Of a stretch of DNA of 64,000 bases, positions 49,889 through 62,891 are shown piece by piece. The position numbers and the translations under genes were made by a program. How positions within the stretch are numbered: the first letter of the stretch is position 1; every line of letters begins with the position of its first letter. The stretch is taken from positions 23,792,022 to 23,856,021 of the forward strand of contig OY756967.1 of NCBI GenBank assembly GCA_963580455.1. Direction: 5' to 3'. The notes under the pieces are model-generated. The model was not told the DNA's origin, did no database searches, and was given only the letters and a program-made list of their open reading frames with translations. The DNA is from Euonymus europaeus. Taxonomy: Eukaryota > Streptophyta > Magnoliopsida > Celastrales > Celastraceae.

Positions 49889-52320
49889 ATTTTCAAGGAT
49901 TTAACGTCTGTCAATGTCGTCTAATTTCTTTTGTTCTGCTTTTCCATCTCTGTTTGGTCTTTAATCTTTACTGTCATGGTTAAAGTTCCCAATTCCCATC
50001 GATCTACTGATCAAAATTGGACTAGAATAAGAGCATTTCAGATTGGCTTATTTGAAAAAGAATCCAGTTATTGGATCCTAATTTTAAAAATTGTTTAAAT
50101 GATTCAGTAAAGAAGCAGCAAAACAAAGCTCTAAATTTCAAAATTGCAAACACAAGATTTGATGAAACAGGGACACTCTTGCAATTCAAAATCACTACAT
50201 TACAGTTTCACATTACATATCGCTTCTTAGTTGCGTCTCTGTTTTGCATTTGTTTGTTTATTTCTATGCCATAAAAAAAGATGTTGCTTCGTCTATTGTT
50301 GAAGAAGCACGGAATCAAACGTTATTTTCGAAAAGTCGAAGTCTTTTAAAAGAATTATGGCTGCCGCTTGAATGCTCAGAAAATCTCGATCGATTTCGGG
50401 TACTCGTAAGCACTTAAGCAGGAAGGGAACCAGACGAGCCTGCTAGGTTCTACGACTTAATTAATGACGGTGCCCGACTCTTGAGTCTTGAGATGAGACT
50501 CCTCTCTCATGCCCATAATTCCATTGAACTGTGGGCCTTCATTTTATAAAGATGTGGGACCTCTATTATACACTTTTACGGTTTTACTCTCCAAGACGAA
50601 GAGTAGTGTCCTATATGAGGAGCCTGTGGGGACTCTGTATTGATTTCGAAGTAAATAGATGAGGAGATCTAAAAATTTTGTTAATAAAAAAATGGTAAAA
50701 TGTGCTATATGAATTTGTATTTTGATCGTGTGATATATTAAAAAATATGTTTTGATGATTTGGATGAGAATTTACCTTAACTTTTTTTTATATAATATTG
50801 ATGAAATCCAATCGAGAAAATGAAAAAATTTGAAAAATGTGTTAGCCACTAGAGTTGTTCTTACTTCTTACCGCAATCTTGACCCGCGAAGGAATGGACA
50901 GGGCTGTCTACACCTTATCCACCCTTTGGCTGCTTGTGTGCAAACACAGGGACGTCGACGATAAATTCCAACAGTTATGACCACAATGAATAATGACAGC
51001 GAAACTCCTAGAAAACCCCAAGAACAAACAGCAAGGAATGGGCAAAAGGATAAAGACAGGAGACTTGAACATTCCTTAAATCCACGCTTGTGGGTGTATA
51101 TATACACATTCCTTCTAGGAGAAGGCCATGCTTGGGAAAGATGGCCTTCTCGTAGAAGGTCATAGCTGAGAGCACCAATGACTTTGGTGCTCCAGCCTCC
51201 ATGCAAAATCTTGGGAAAGTAAATCTGCAGCATCAATGAAAGATTCATTTACATGGGCAACCGCTTTCTGCAGACTGCAGCATCTAAGGCAGATTCATCT
51301 TGTACTTATTTATTGGTAGCGTAATTCAAGGAAGCATAAAGTCATGAAGCAAATGCAGCAGCTAATTGACACTGCAGAAGTGGACTAACGAGGTGAGGAT
51401 TTGAATAATTCATATTGAATCTTATTCATTTAGGCAAGTTGAATCGGATGCCAATTTGCCCCTTTTATGTAATGTCTGTTCGAAAAGGAAAATAAAATGT
51501 AAAAAAAAAGAGAGAGAAAAAGAACTGAGCTGAATTGAACATGATTTTCTATTTTCCTACATCAAGGTTTCCAAAAACTGAGCATCCGTGTCTTGTACTA
51601 CAACGTATATTCTCAGAAATTCTAAAGGCAATGGAAGGAAAGGAGAAAACATACTTGCCTTCCAGGAGTCACAGTAATTCTCTCACCATGTAGAGCAATG
51701 TTCTTTCTCAAGAAACTGGGGATGATAAGAAACTCGAAAAAACTAGCCACAGCCCACAGCAAATCCATTGAACATGATTAGGAACCTAATCGAAACCATT
51801 CAAGCAAAATGCAGCAATACATATTAGATCATACAAAGGGAAATTAGTATGATGAATAACCTTCCAATTCTTTCACCATAGACTAAAGAACACTGTAAGT
51901 GATGCAATGGAGAAAATAAGAAATACCAAAGCATACAGAAGGGTTAAAGAATTCCGCTAATTCTTTCTCTAACCTACGTTGGCAAGTGTAGTAGACAGAA
52001 TATAATTTAACTAATAGTCAAGATCCTACAGCAGCTAATGCAAGACTATTATATAACAGCAGCACGGACAGAGCAAAATCATCATTCAGTACTGTCTAAT
52101 GTGCCTTAAATGTACAAGGCTACAATAGATCACCAAAGGGACTCCAACCAAATATCTAGCAGCACAAGCACAACTGGGCTTTCCGTCACAAAAGGTTGGA
52201 TACAAAATTTACCATCTGCACTAATGTTTCTCTTCCATTTCTATACATCTCAAATTAACTAATTCAACGGCTATTAGCTATTTTTTGGGCCAAATTTCAA
52301 TATATCTCAAATTAACTACT
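49889..52320. other. Gene-free region with hairpins and a dispersed repeat
   Basis: No gene is supported. Bases 50640-50865 form a dispersed repeat related to 2640-2945. Bases 51111-51159 form a 19-bp hairpin, and 51170-51192 a second, 9-bp one. The rest includes the presumed 3' UTR of the minus-strand gene that ends at 52321. Confidence 0.45.
51111..51192. repeat. Two neighbouring hairpins
   Basis: CCTTCTAGGAGAAGGCCAT at 51111-51129 pairs with 51141-51159 (one mismatch, 11-nt loop). GAGCACCAA at 51170-51178 pairs perfectly with 51184-51192 (5-nt loop). The role is unknown. The stems are too short for a typical plant miRNA precursor. Confidence 0.6.
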
Positions 52321-53783
52321 TTAACTGCTCATAGCTACTTTTGGGTAAAATCTGAACACGCTCATCTTCAGAGACCGATGAACTCGCCATTCCCCAATTT
52401 TGTCATCAAATCTCTCACGAATGCTGCTCTCGGGATTACATTCTTTTTTTACCTTGTCACTGCTCCATAACCCTAAGCCCATAGAAGAATTAATCGGTTC
52501 ATCAATGAGCAAACAAGGTTTATGCATCATATATTGAGCATTCAAACAATCGTCATTGACAGCTTCATCGTATTTCCTTTTGGGCACTCCAGTCCCATTT
52601 TCTGCACCAGCCTGCCATATATTTGCAATATCTGCAACTCTTTCTACAGTATCCAAAGCTGCTCCAAGAGCAAAATCAGTATTGTCAACAATACCGCGAC
52701 AAGGAGGTTTCTCACTACCTGGCAAGAGGCAACGAAGAAATCTGTAAGCAACACAATCTCCAAATAATTTTCCAGTAAAAGTAGGGGGGAAGCATCTGCA
52801 GATTCTGATGGAAAAAGTGCATAAAACTGCAAATCTAATCAGGGGAATAACATTTTTCAGAAACATTTGAAATATCCTTGGAAAACATCGAATCATGTTC
52901 AAGTCATTCACAATTCACAAACATAACAGAAAATTCATAACCTAATTATCAAGCTCCACTCTAATTATGCAGAACCAAAAAAAAAAAATCATATTTCTCG
53001 CATACCTGCATTCTCAATGCTTCCATTGCTATTAACTGCATATTGACAACTTGTGCCAGCATATGTTTCCCACATGACATTCTCGGAGAAAAAGTCTATA
53101 TGCCCTTCACTTTCCCCTTGTACTGCATCTACTTCTTCATTTCGGAAACCAACACCAACAGGCTCCACATTTTCCAGCTTGACCAACAAGGCAGTATCTC
53201 TCTCCAGCCGGGAAACCCTCCTCTCCATTTCCTCACATCGCCTTTTATAGACAGAGGCCTCTGTCTCGGCTCTTAATTTGGCACACTCCAAATCACAAAC
53301 TTTCATCTGAAGGCTAATAGTAAAGTTTACGTCCTTCATCAGACGCTTCGTCTCCGCTTTTAGCGTCAAATTTTGCCCTCTCAGTTCCAAGACTTCCCTC
53401 CTACACATCTTCAACTCGACTTCAATGTCCTTCTTCTTCAAGATTTCCTCACTACAATTTTTCAACTCGGCTTCAATGGCTATCTTCTCCAACCTCTCAG
53501 AATCATGATTTTCCTTCAGCAACTCAATTTCTCGCCTCAGACTTTCCTCACGAGAAACCATAAAATCTTTGATTTCTTTAATCCTTTTGTTCTCATTCCA
53601 GCTGGTCTCAATCTCTCGCTTCAACTTCTCTTCACGCGCCGCTAAAACCCTTTCCACAATAGCAAACTCAGAGTCACGAAATGCACGGTGCAGAGAGGAA
53701 ATCAGCTCCTGTAAAGTACCGATCCGGAGATCTGCATCCTCACCGTGGTCTACTTGAGATCCAGAAGCCATCAACGTTCCCAA
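52321..53783 (-). CDS. Two-exon coiled-coil protein of unknown function
   Basis: Exon 1 is 53006-53783 and exon 2 is 52321-52826. The 179-nt GT-AG intron leaves an open frame of 427 residues (423 if the second ATG at 53771 is used, which starts MASGSQVDHGED). Residues from about 20 to 210 are Glu/Lys/Arg/Leu-rich with heptad spacing (LAAREEKLKREIE, SREESLRREIELLKEN, LELRGQNLTLKAETK), a long coiled coil. The C-terminal half (for example DNTDFALGAALDTVERVADI) has no feature that I know. I do not recognise the family. The exon join is inferred from frame continuity; other acceptors within 52700-52830 are possible. Confidence 0.65.
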
Positions 53784-54156
53784 AACTTGTACCAGAATTT
53801 ATCAATTAAAAAAGGAACTTGTACAAGACCACGTAGAAAACGGGGAAAAGTTAAGAGCTTTAAGTTGTGTTTGTTGCAGAAGAAGGAGAAAAGACTGAAC
53901 GAAAATGTGCAAAACACGGAGAGAGTGCAAAAAAGTGTGCGGATCAGAAGAAGCGGATAGCGAGTGGAGCGAATGCAAAAACTGAGGCGTACCCAGCGGC
54001 CCATTTGGTCCATCGCTCGAGCGCACTCGCTCCCGCCCTAATTCTGGTATTGAATCAGTCATGATTCATGAATCAAGGAATAATATAGCAGGAGTAGGGT
54101 TTAAGGACCAGATAATGTACGTATTAATTCGGCAGAATAAAACTCTTGATTGGTCC

Positions 54157-54926
54157 CCAGAGCCGGACTTGGCCAAGGCAGAGCAAGCAGCTGCCTTGGG
54201 CCCAGGTCTGATGAGGTTCATTTTTTAAAAAAAAAAATTAAAATAAAATTTTAAAAAATAAAAATTAAGAGTAAATAAGATTAAATTGAGACAGCTACAT
54301 AATTGTAAATTGAAATTGAGATTGACAAAAATAAATTTTTAATTTCCAAATATTTGATTCTTATCCCAATTTCCAAATCAAATGTTTATTTTTCTTGTCT
54401 AAATGCGAAGTGTCTTATTGAATTATTGTAATCTTTTCAAGATGACACATAATTTTGAATAATGATTAGTGGTGTGTTACATTATTTGATAAAAATGGAT
54501 GGTTGTTTCCCAAAAGCTTATATTGCTTGCAAAATTTTGCTAACCACATTAGTTACAGTTGCATCGACATAAATGAGTTTTTAGAAGTTAAAGTTGATAG
54601 AGAGTTATCTTCGATTTAAAATTGATAGAAAATTATTTTCGATCAACTATGTCATATGACACACTGAATGAACATGCTATGTTATCAATTGAGAAAGCAA
54701 TGGTATAACAACAAGATTACACAAATTTAATTAATATTTTTCCCTCTAAAATCGCAAGGCAAGTAATATTGGACTTTTTTAGTTTCATTATTACATTATA
54801 ACATAAATATTTTTAGGAATTTGTTTTTTTTTCCTTCAAAAAACACTATCTTAACAAATATAAGGGCCCAATTTATAAAGTTTGCTTTGTGCCCCAAAGA
54901 GTACAAGTCCGACCCCATTACAAATT
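54157..54926 (+). mobile_element. Decayed hAT-type DNA transposon remnant
   Basis: The ends carry short inverted sequences: GCCGGACTTG near 54160 and CAAGTCCGAC near 54905, within GGGCCC-rich borders. Inside, 54525-54620 reads in broken frames like the hAT C-terminal dimerisation region (YIACKILLTTLVTVAST, KLKLIESYLRF), and near 54660-54710 HAMLSIEKAMV follows with stops in between. It is a deletion derivative with no working transposase. The TIR match is short and the family call rests on the peptide pattern. Confidence 0.6.
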
Positions 54927-55320
54927 ATACTGATTAATTTGGTGGAAGTCCAACCAGCTATCTCAATTCTCAATTCTCAAGTCAATAGACTTCGTATTAA
55001 GTGAATTAATCGATGTTTGTCTCGAAATCAAACAATGATTTGTTGCTTAATATTCATCAATGCAAAAACTTTTTCTGACAATTAAAAGAAAAGGAAATCA
55101 AATCTTCCCTATTTAGCCCTCCTTTGCCCATGAAAATTTGCACAAATCAACAGAAAACGATGAGATTAGAGGGAAAAATCAGTACCATACTACATAAGAT
55201 TAATTAACAGACATAAGACCTACTAATTGAGATAACAGAGCATAGAGACATCATTGCCTCCAACGAAGGTAAATGCATATACTAATACGGTAATACTTTG
55301 ATGCTTGGAAAACAGAGACC

Positions 55321-55810
55321 CTAGCAGAAGAAGCGACCACGACGGCAATGAGCCGCATCGGACACTGGTGCGTGACTCATGTTTCTTGGAGGGGCTGGTT
55401 CCTCCTGCTTGGGCACCCTAACAGTGAACAAACCATCCTCGTTGATTTCAGTCTTACACTGGCCCACATTGACATTCTCGGGCAATTGGCAGCTCTGTAT
55501 GCAGCGACGTCGTACACCGTCATGAACTATCAGCACGAGCTTGCTTCCTCTGACTTCCAAGCTCACTTCTTCGGTCGTCAGCCCCTGCACGTGCGCTCTC
55601 ACCACCAGAGCCTTCTCTTCCCAGTACATCTGAAATTTCAAAATATCAAACAACATCAGAATCATGAGTATCTCGGGTAAAGAACAAATCCATGCATGAA
55701 TCATGATGGATGTTCGTTCGGGTCAGAACCGTAAAGGATAATGGATCTATGGTGCTGATTTGTTGGCTGAAAATGCTCGAAAAGCTGGAGAAGCTCGAAA
55801 AGAACGACAT
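55321..55810 (-). CDS. Small HSP20-like (alpha-crystallin domain) protein
   Basis: Proposed exons are 55730-55810 and 55321-55629, giving 129 residues (MSFFSSFSSFSSIFSQQ..., then MYWEEKALVVRAHVQGLTTE ... LFTVRVPKQEE). The second exon is a short alpha-crystallin domain with the LPENVNVG and DGLFTVRVP elements typical of HSP20. The tail AAHCRRGRFFC is unusual. The first exon uses a weak donor (ACG|gttctg). The same frame also stays open upstream of exon 2 to an ATG at 55704, so an unspliced 127-residue form is an alternative. No heat-shock element was seen upstream, so it may not be heat-induced. Confidence 0.6.
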
Positions 55811-55889
55811 TGTCTCTGAAAGAGAGAATATACATGAATTCATCAAACCTAAAAGAATTGCATTTGAACTTTAAAAAAAATGAAGGAAA

Positions 55890-55890
55890 A

Positions 55891-55937
<47 letters not shown>
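55890..55937 (+). repeat. Compound (GT)n(GA)n microsatellite
   Basis: About ten GT units run directly into about twelve GA units. It lies about 80 bases upstream of the start codon of the minus-strand HSP20-like gene, in its 5' UTR or promoter. Confidence 0.95.
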
Positions 55938-55941
<4 letters not shown>

Positions 55942-58299
55942 GACCAGTATCTGCGTTTGTTGATGTTTCTAGCTAGCTCTGTTTTGGGTGCCTAGCAACA
56001 GCAACACATTGAGCCTCTATTTATAACGGAAAGATTACAAGGAGATGGGCTCGTTTGGTATTACTGAGTCACAATATTGAATTTGTAAACCCCATCTCAT
56101 TTGATAATTTGTACTCCTTCTTGTCTTTGCACATGTTCATACCAGATTTTAGAGAGCCAAACTTACAGTAGGAAGTTGAAATGCATGTCCCGGACATCAT
56201 ACTTCGGGATAAAAGACAAAAAAAATCACAAACCTGCTCCCATGTCAAAAGAGCTTCTTCTTGTTTTTCCTTCTTTATTTATGAGAAGATACGGTAGGTG
56301 AAGAGATCAAAAGGTAGTTTCCATAACTTGAAATGAGATTTCACCAGAATGTCTTTGATCTCCTTCTCTGTTTGGAGAAGTTGCTTCGGTGTCAGATCAA
56401 CCAATAAAACAGAGTGAGTTAACGTGAAACGGACAATGAAACCAAGTGGGCTTAAAATGGTTGATAATGGGCCTTTTGCTTGATAGCATTGCGGATTTGC
56501 GGTGAGGTTTGGGCTTTCAAGAATGTGGTATAGGAGCCCAGGTAAATTGGTATGGGCTTAAGCCCATGATAAAACACTAAAACAGCAGGAATTAAACAAA
56601 GTTACTGTGTTAATCCTACGTTATTATAGATAAGCGTCCCTAACTATTAGCGATACGTAAAACATCACACCCTGCAGCCTTTGACAATTAAAAGCTGATG
56701 TCTTCCACTCAAATATCTAAGTTGGCTTTCAATGGAAATAAATCTTTATCAGTGGAAAATATTCGTCAATTCAATTTGAAGGAACCTGTGTGATTTCTAT
56801 CACAAAAATCAACACACAATATAGCCTGTCTCCCTCTCTCTTTTCCCCCTTATTTTAATCTACTTTTGTTTTATTTTTGGCCATTTGTCAGCACATCTCA
56901 TTTGTTATCGTATTTTGACTCCGTTTGTTTCAGAGTATAAGTTAGCTTACACTCTGTCATCCATATTTTCAGACACTCTCAACTTTTACGTTTTATGAAA
57001 GCTTATACTCTATGAAACATACTCTAATTCAAACGTACCTTTTTATATTTTCTAAATTTCATTACTCCTTAGTAAAACAAGGAGACTGTAGAAGATAATA
57101 CAATATTTTGACGGAGCACCCGAGATTAAATTTTTCCAAATGAAATTTGTTCCAATTCCAAACAATAATAATAATTGAAATAATTAAATTATTATCTCAC
57201 ACATTTTTGTTTTTTTTTATTTGTTCTGGCTTTTTTAGCAGAGTGGGTTAGGATTTGAAATCACTAAGGATATAATTGCAAAAATGATTGTAGATAACTT
57301 TATTCGGCCTCTTTATATTAGGGTGGGTTACATTGAAGCTTGTGATTTTATAAAACGGTGATGTTAGTGATCTCAACATCAAACATCCCTAAATCTCTAT
57401 AATCTTATATGGTAACATATACATGATAAAATTTGAAGATAAATTTAGAATTTAAAATTTAAATTTCGTAAGCAATATTTCTATTGAGACACTTTTTTTT
57501 TAATAAAATGGTGAAAAAGTACATCTCGCAGAAGTTTGATTCCTACAGAGAACATCACTGAAACACCCCATAGAAAAGACAATTATAAACGCACACAGAC
57601 ACAATTGTGTCCGTCCACGTGATCTGATAATTTCTGAACAAAGAATCATTATCGCCATCTTTGGATCCAGGGAGCAATAATAGAGTTCAGACTTTCGAAC
57701 GAGTTCTTTTGATATTCTCCATCATGTTACAGAGTACTCTCTCTTTTGATATGCCTTTTACCCTTCACCCACTCCTTTATCTTTCCAAGGTTGAAAAAGT
57801 AAAACTTTTAAATTTGACTTTTTTTTTTGTAAATAAAAATTATCTTATTTTACATTTAGTCATTTAAACTTCGATTATTAATCATGCATATCCAAGAATA
57901 TGCGCAGTTTGTTTGGGCATCCTATGAATTCTTAAAGGTTCGTATCCTTAAAAGAAGCCCAAGGCCCAATGAACTCCACTATTGTGGACCAGATATGGGC
58001 CCCACTTCCTAGTGGGCTATGGAGTATTTATGTGGGCCCCGTACTTATTTACTCTTTTTTTTTTTATTTATTTACTTGTTTTTTAACAAACGAGTAGCAA
58101 CAAATAAATAAGCCATCAGGGTGGGTCCCGGGAGCATACCTGTCCATGCCTCGCCCGATAATTAGGTGCCTCTTTTAAGGCCGTCCGATGAAAATGATTG
58201 ATTGCATCTCCTTCTCACCTTCCCTTTCTCGCTCTCAATTACTTTACTCTCGACTGTATTGGAACTTGTATGTGTACGGTACGATATGCGAAACAAAAG
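55938..58299. other. Gene-free region with a short foldback element
   Basis: No gene is supported. Bases 56919-57041 form an imperfect foldback (CCGTTTGTTTCAGAGTATAA facing its near reverse complement, outer CGTTTG/CAAACG), probably a small MITE. TGGGCC/GGCCC motifs cluster at 56450-56560 and 57960-58040. A (CT)10 run lies at 58333-58353, just beyond this region. Confidence 0.45.
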
Positions 58300-60097
58300 A
58301 AACGCATTGAGCTCCATCGACATGCGCTCGTTCTCTCTCTCTCTCTCTCTCTCTAAAGCCTCTCTTTCGGATGAAGTCGCTTTGAATCACTTCGGAGTTC
58401 GGGGAAAGAATCCATTGGGATTCTAGTTTCTTGTTTGCTTTTCTGTAACTCTTCTGATCTCTCTGAGAGCTTTTTGGTGCACCGGCACTTATTACCTCGT
58501 TCAGGAAAGGGTGGAGCTTCCGTTAATGGCAGTTCTCAGTTTTGCATTTCGAGAGCTAATTCTGGTAACTACTGTTTTCTGTCTACTAAATTAATCTGTG
58601 AAATCTTGTGATGATGTATTTACTTATAAGATTTTAAGTCGCTGTTTGTTGGTCTATCTACAGTTTACTTCTTCTTTGATTTAATGATTTATACGATTAT
58701 GCCTGTTTTACTTCAAATTTCACACTTACGTACTGTTTGGGTCCTAGGAAAGGCAAGTCGAGAGGAAAAAGGAAATTATTTAGTTAAAGAACAATTTCTA
58801 TTTTCTTTGCTAGAACCAAACTTTTGCCCTCACCGTATCGTGAGGTAATCAACAGACTCAGCAGCTACGACGAGGACGGGTCAATTGACCTTATCTGAAG
58901 TTTTTTGAAAAAAATGTGGTAATCATGGACCACGTAATTTTGGGGGTGTCAATGTAGTTGTATCTATGTGTATGCGTTGAATTATTGGTTTCTGGAAGCC
59001 AATTCGAAGTTTATGCTTTGCAAGTGGAAAGAAATTTTGACAGCTTGTGGCCATTTGTATAAATCTGTTTAGATTTTCATGATTGAACTGGATTTTGCCA
59101 AATTAATAAGTTTCAGATTTATATCAGAATCACAACGTTTATAGGGAAGATCTCAAAGAGTAATATGTGATGATTAAATATTCCTATGGTTTTTTATATT
59201 GTACGAGTAGATAAAATGCCAATTTGTTCTCCATCTGTTATAGTTGAAGAAGCCCTGCCATTCAGATTCGAAACTGGGTTTTACTCAGTAATTTATTTCT
59301 GACAGAGAAGTTCTACTTGTGCATTAAAATGCATTTCATAGTAATTTGGATATTTAACCAAGCAATTGCAATACTTTTTTTGTCTGTCTAGGAAAAAGTG
59401 AATTAAGGGTTTTTCAGTTTTTCTAGTGGCTGTTTATCTCTGCTGTCTTCTTTATATGAAGTTTCCTTTCATGCAGAAATTTGTACACCTGCAATGTGAT
59501 ACAGTAAATTTTGCCCTGATATTCATGTAGTCTCACATTGCTTTGTTGAATAAGAGAAGCTTTCAAGGAGGCCTTCAACTTGTTAAAAATGTTATAGCTT
59601 GTTTCTAAGCAGCTTAAGGTCATTGATATTCTGGTTGGTTGACTTGAAAGCTGTGTATCTGTCAATTAAGTCGCTTTTATTTATTGATTACTGAGCGTGA
59701 TTGGTTTTCTTTTATTATCATCTAATGTGATTCTTCTACAAAGAAAAAGTGATCTTCATGGTAGCATGACTTCAATCAGCGTTGAAACTGCTGGAATATG
59801 GTTCAAATGATCATTTGTGTTGAAATGGTAGTGGTACAAAACATTTGTTAACTATGTTTTAGAGTTGGTTAAATTATTTTAATCGTATTTATTCTGCAAT
59901 TGTGCATTTGCCTTCAGATTGCTCTGCATTTTTTGGAGTCTGTCAGAATGGGTAGCTGAGAAAGAAAGGAGGACCTTGGTAATTGCAAGGAGCACCCCCC
60001 ACTCCCCCGCCCGATTGAAAATTTTAAAGTCCAAAACTGTCTGAATTAAATATTTTTCTGTCCAAGATTGAGGTAGGATCAAAGCTGATATTGGTCT
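58300..60097 (+). promoter_or_regulatory. Probable 5' leader with intron of the DUF3527 gene
   Basis: CT-rich sequence with a (CT)10 run (58333-58353) precedes a donor-like TTCTG|GTAACT at 58565. An acceptor-like CCTTCAG at about 59911-59918 is followed by the stretch leading to the start codon at 60098. A leader intron of about 1.35 kb is inferred. No coding region is supported here. Confidence 0.4.
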
Positions 60098-62891
60098 ATG
60101 GAAGACCATCCAAAGCCCAGAAAGGATTCAAGGGATCAACAATCTTCAGGGTCATCTGAGAACGACTTTATTCCCCAATCAGGCCAATGTTTAAATCTGC
60201 GGGACAAGTCTAAACCAGAAAAGCCTAATGTGCCATATTCTGATCTCCATCGTGAAATCATGAAAAATGTGGAGGTCTCACCGAAGTCCCTAAAGAATCG
60301 CCAAAAGCAACAAATAAAGGAAGCTGAAGAAGATGAGGTCGTCAAGTATATATCGAATCTCCCAAATTATCTTGAGAAAGGAAAAGATCTTCAGGGGAAA
60401 GTCTTAAACGTTGGCGTCCTGGACTGGGCTCGTCTAGAAAAATGGCAATATAGCCACAGACAGATACCACTCAGAACTAGCAGGTATTCTATTTCCAGCA
60501 GCTGTTCATCATCATCCTTCTCAACAGAAGGCTCCTCTTTCCATTCTAGCGGAGGTCACAGCTGCTCTCCTACTCGCCAGAAGGTGCGTCGTCCTTCTCT
60601 GCAGTTTCATTTGATCACGTCTCCTCCAAAAGAAGGCCCCTATAAAGTTGACGAACCTTATGGAGGAAGTGTTGAAAAGTTTCAAGATGTCAACACTGCA
60701 CAGAGTAACTCTTCAAACCAGTATGAAAATTCCATCCAAAGAGATCAGCCTTTTTGTAAAAACCATGCGGAAATCAAAGCAGGGCACCACTCTAGAAAAA
60801 ATTCAGGCCTAAAATCATATCGAGACGCTGTGCCTTTGCCAAAGAAGCTAAATAAAGATCTCACATCATGTCCACATATGAGTGCCAAGACTAAAGAAGC
60901 TGAATTTAAGGGAAGAGTGGAGAGGTTGCGAGAACAAAAGCCAAACATTGTTGAACAAGATATCCCTCAAAAGAACAAACCAGTAGTTCTCCTTTTGCCC
61001 AGAGATTACTCCCAGAACAATGATTATAAGCCTTCTGACTCAGCGGCCATGTTAGAGGAGAAACAAGGAGAAGGAAGTCGAAGATGCTTTGTGGAGACCT
61101 CTAAGCAAGCTTACTATGCAAAGCTTAATTCCGATATCCCACATTCATGTCCACTGTCTCTTGAAGTTGAAAGCGGGGAGCTATCTCAGATGGAACAGTG
61201 CTTTAAGGATGCACAATGTACTGACACCTTGCTCGATTTATCTTATTCAATGCAATCTGCACCTGAAATGGGAAATTGTGCTTCTAGATGCAAAAACCTT
61301 GAAAAGAAAACGCTGGCCATGAGATCCCATAATTCAATTGCAAGTGAACCTTCCAAAGCTTTAGATCCTAAAGTAAGTGGAGTATCTTCAGGAAAAAGTA
61401 GAAGCACTTCGCCTTTTCGCCGACTTGGCTTTGGCATTGGCAAGATAGGTAAAAGTTTCAGCTCCAAAGAGGATTTGGCCAAACCAGAGTTGAGCTTGAA
61501 GCATATTTCTGCATGTCCTGTCAGGGATACTTCTGTGGCTACTTCTTGTCTGGGTACATCTAATGGTGATGAACCTGACACTACAGGTAGAGGAAGGTCC
61601 AGTCCTTTGAGAAGGTTACTCGACCCACTAATGAAGCCAAAGGCAACAAATTACCATAACTTCAGAGAGCCCTTCCAGAGAGATTCAACAAATGGAGCAT
61701 GCGGGTCATACAATGGGGAATCAGATTCTTCAACCATTCAGGCTCTTCTTCAAGTTGCATTTAAGAATGGCCGGCCTCTGTTCACATTCGCAGTTGACAA
61801 TAATAATGACATTCTTGCTGCAACGATGAAGGAGTTTGGTGCCTCGAGAAAGAGTGATTACAACTGTATTTATACTATTTTTTCTATTAAGGAAGTCAAG
61901 AAAAAAAAAGGAAGATGGATGAATCATAGTGGCAAAGGCAAAAGTAATGATTACATCCCAAACATCCTTGGCCAGCTGAAAGCTACTGGTTTCCAGGTTA
62001 CCAACTTAACAAGACAGAACCATATGACATTAGAGAGTGGCATTAGAGAATTTGTTTTGTTTGCTGTGGCCCCAAGAGGGACAGATCAACAAACAGCAGA
62101 CTTTCAGCCACATGATGAGCTTGCAGCCATTGTTATCAAGATCCCTAAAGATGTTGATAGAAGTTCAGTTGTCGATAATCATCAGAATAACATCTGTAAT
62201 GAGGTGCCAGAGTTCTCTGCTTCAGAATTAGATGTCAAGAATCAGCCTGTTGGTGGACAAGGAATCATCACGACGACAGTCATTCTTCCTAGTGGTGTTC
62301 ATAGTCTACCAACTAATGGAGGGCCTTCATCATTGATCCAACGTTGGACATCAAATGAATCATGTGACTGTGGCGGTTGGGATTTGGGTTGTAAACTTAG
62401 GGTCTTTTCCAACCGGAATGAATTTAGCAAGAAATCAAGTTCATCCAAAGCTCATTGCAACACTGATAAGTTTGAAATTTATCCGCAGGTACTTCTCTTT
62501 TGATATCAAGCTAGTTTTATCCATATTCTAAATGCAGCTACCACCCGGTAACCCTTTTATTTTTATTTTTATTTTTATGTAAACATGGATGTAGGGAGGA
62601 GAGCAAGGAAATGATCCCGCCCTTGCCTTGGTACCATTCAAGGATGGAATATATTCAGTTGAGTTCAACTCATCTCTATCCCTTCTACAAGCATTTGCCG
62701 TTTGCATTGCAGTTTTAGATAGTAGGAAACTGTGTGAGCTTCCTGAATCGAGTTTCTTGGTCGAAGAAAATGCATCTGTGGAAAACATAATGACACCAAA
62801 TGATGAAATAAGGGCTCATGGTCACTTTGAAAGAGATATTCCTGCTACATATGTTTCATATCCTCCCCATTCTCCTGTAGGGAGGGCCTAG
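60098..62891 (+). CDS. DUF3527 family protein
   Basis: Two exons, 60098-62488 and 62595-62891 (phase 0), giving 895 residues. The N-terminal half is Ser/Lys-rich and probably disordered, with conserved blocks (EDEVVKYISNLPNYLEKGKDLQGKVLNVGVLDWARLEKWQ near 90-130; SPFRRLGFGIGKIGKSFSSK near 445; RGRSSPLRRLLDPLMKPKA near 500). From about residue 545 the DUF3527 domain follows (STIQALLQVAFKNGRPLFTF ... YTIFSIKEVKKKKGRWM), continuing in exon 2 to ALALVPFKDGIYSVEFNSSL. The family is plant-specific and nuclear or cytosolic by guess only; no biochemical role is established that I know of. The start is the first ATG after in-frame stops. Confidence 0.9.

Noticed and set aside
51111..51159. MIRNA gene
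   Set aside because: The stem is only 19 bp with an 11-nt loop, too short for a typical plant miRNA precursor, and no target could be proposed.
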